From the NCBI GenBank assembly GCA_021841935.1, contig JAKCDL010000005.1, positions 68,031 through 132,030 on the forward strand: a stretch of 64,000 nt of DNA. The letters run 5' to 3'. The DNA comes from Actinomycetes bacterium. GTDB lineage: Bacteria; Actinomycetota; Acidimicrobiia; Acidimicrobiales; Acidimicrobiaceae. Shown here one piece after another: positions 63,856 through 64,000 of the stretch. The notes under the pieces are model-generated. The model saw only the letters and a program-made list of their open reading frames with translations, ran no database searches and was not told the origin of the DNA. Within the stretch, counting starts at the first letter, position 1; every line of letters begins with the position of its first letter. The translations under genes were made by a program, and so were the position numbers.

Positions 63856-63936
63856 CGCAACCCTCGCAACCCTCGCAACCCTCGCAACCCTCGCAACCCT
63901 CGCAACCCTCGCAACCCTCGCAACCCCTCGAAACCC
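63849..63936. repeat. 9-bp tandem repeat, CGCAACCCT
   Basis: The unit CGCAACCCT is repeated seven times without error from 63856 to 63918. Before and after it are degenerate copies with an extra C (CAACCCCTCG). The unit is a multiple of three, but no coding frame or ribosome binding site surrounds it. The plus strand is C-rich and lacks G runs, so it is not an obvious G-quadruplex. Confidence 0.85.
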
Positions 63937-64000
63937 CAGCTAGCACACATTTTCACTTTTTTCTTTCCCAAAACGACATCAACATAACCAAATCCCGTAT

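Noticed and set aside
63849..63936. CRISPR array
   Set aside because: The unit is only 9 bp and is directly repeated with no spacers.

Overview
The window looks like chromosomal DNA of a free-living, heterotrophic actinobacterium of moderate G+C content, possibly from the Acidimicrobiia (Acidithrix/Ferrimicrobium-like). This placement is an inference from gene content: Actinobacteria-style FruR/FruK/FruA, a 7Fe ferredoxin, a PaaX regulator, a DUF1501/DUF1800 pair and a bacterial GH63-like glucosidase. There is no rRNA or tRNA gene to confirm it. GTG and TTG starts are common and many starts carry strong Shine-Dalgarno sequences.

Layout. (1) 1-3,900: the C-terminal end of a probable amylosucrase; a LarA-family nickel hydroxyacid racemase/epimerase translationally coupled to gluconokinase; a methyltransferase. 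(2) 4,000-9,100, all minus strand: an APC permease, then a CDP-alcohol phosphatidyltransferase overlapping an uncharacterised radical SAM protein, then a flavin disulfide reductase-like enzyme. (3) 9,500-20,030: a serine beta-lactamase-fold hydrolase, then a beta-glucoside locus in which a GH1 beta-glucosidase diverges from lacI plus a complete oligopeptide-type (family 5) ABC importer, with two LacI-type operators in the shared promoter. (4) 20,000-26,200: a low-density stretch with a DnaJ-like membrane protein, a stomatin/NfeD pair, a GT17 glycosyltransferase broken by three in-frame stops, and long apparently non-coding DNA. (5) 26,200-31,850: a 1336-residue c-di-GMP enzyme (PAS-PAS-GGDEF-possible globin-GAF-EAL-possible zinc-binding tail) and an ABC-2 exporter. 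(6) 31,990-43,450: an aerobic benzoyl-CoA (box) pathway on the minus strand (boxC, boxB, benzoate-CoA ligase, ferredoxin reductase, ferredoxin, amidohydrolase, 3-hydroxyacyl-CoA dehydrogenase, thiolase) with a divergent PaaX-type regulator. (7) 43,600-48,000: DUF1501 and DUF1800 proteins, an orphan OmpR-type regulator and a small membrane protein. (8) 48,000-54,840: a fructose locus with fruR-fruK-fruA (PTS) on one strand and a diverging Frc-like ABC importer on the other. (9) 55,000-64,000: an aldo/keto reductase, a GH63-like glucosidase, a heterodimeric ABC exporter, a type IV pilin-like protein and a 9-bp tandem repeat.

Together these genes describe an organism that takes up and phosphorylates or hydrolyses plant-type sugars (beta-glucosides, fructose, gluconate) and degrades benzoate aerobically through CoA thioesters. 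The box cluster lacks fused boxA and has no boxD aldehyde dehydrogenase in the window. A separate ferredoxin and ferredoxin reductase sit where the BoxA electron donor would be expected.

No CRISPR array, prophage, transposase or tRNA was recognised. The most unusual items are the LarA-gluconokinase coupling, the radical SAM/CDP-alcohol transferase cluster, the BoxA-less box operon, the multi-sensor GGDEF-EAL protein, and the GT17 pseudogene that keeps one reading frame through three nonsense codons.
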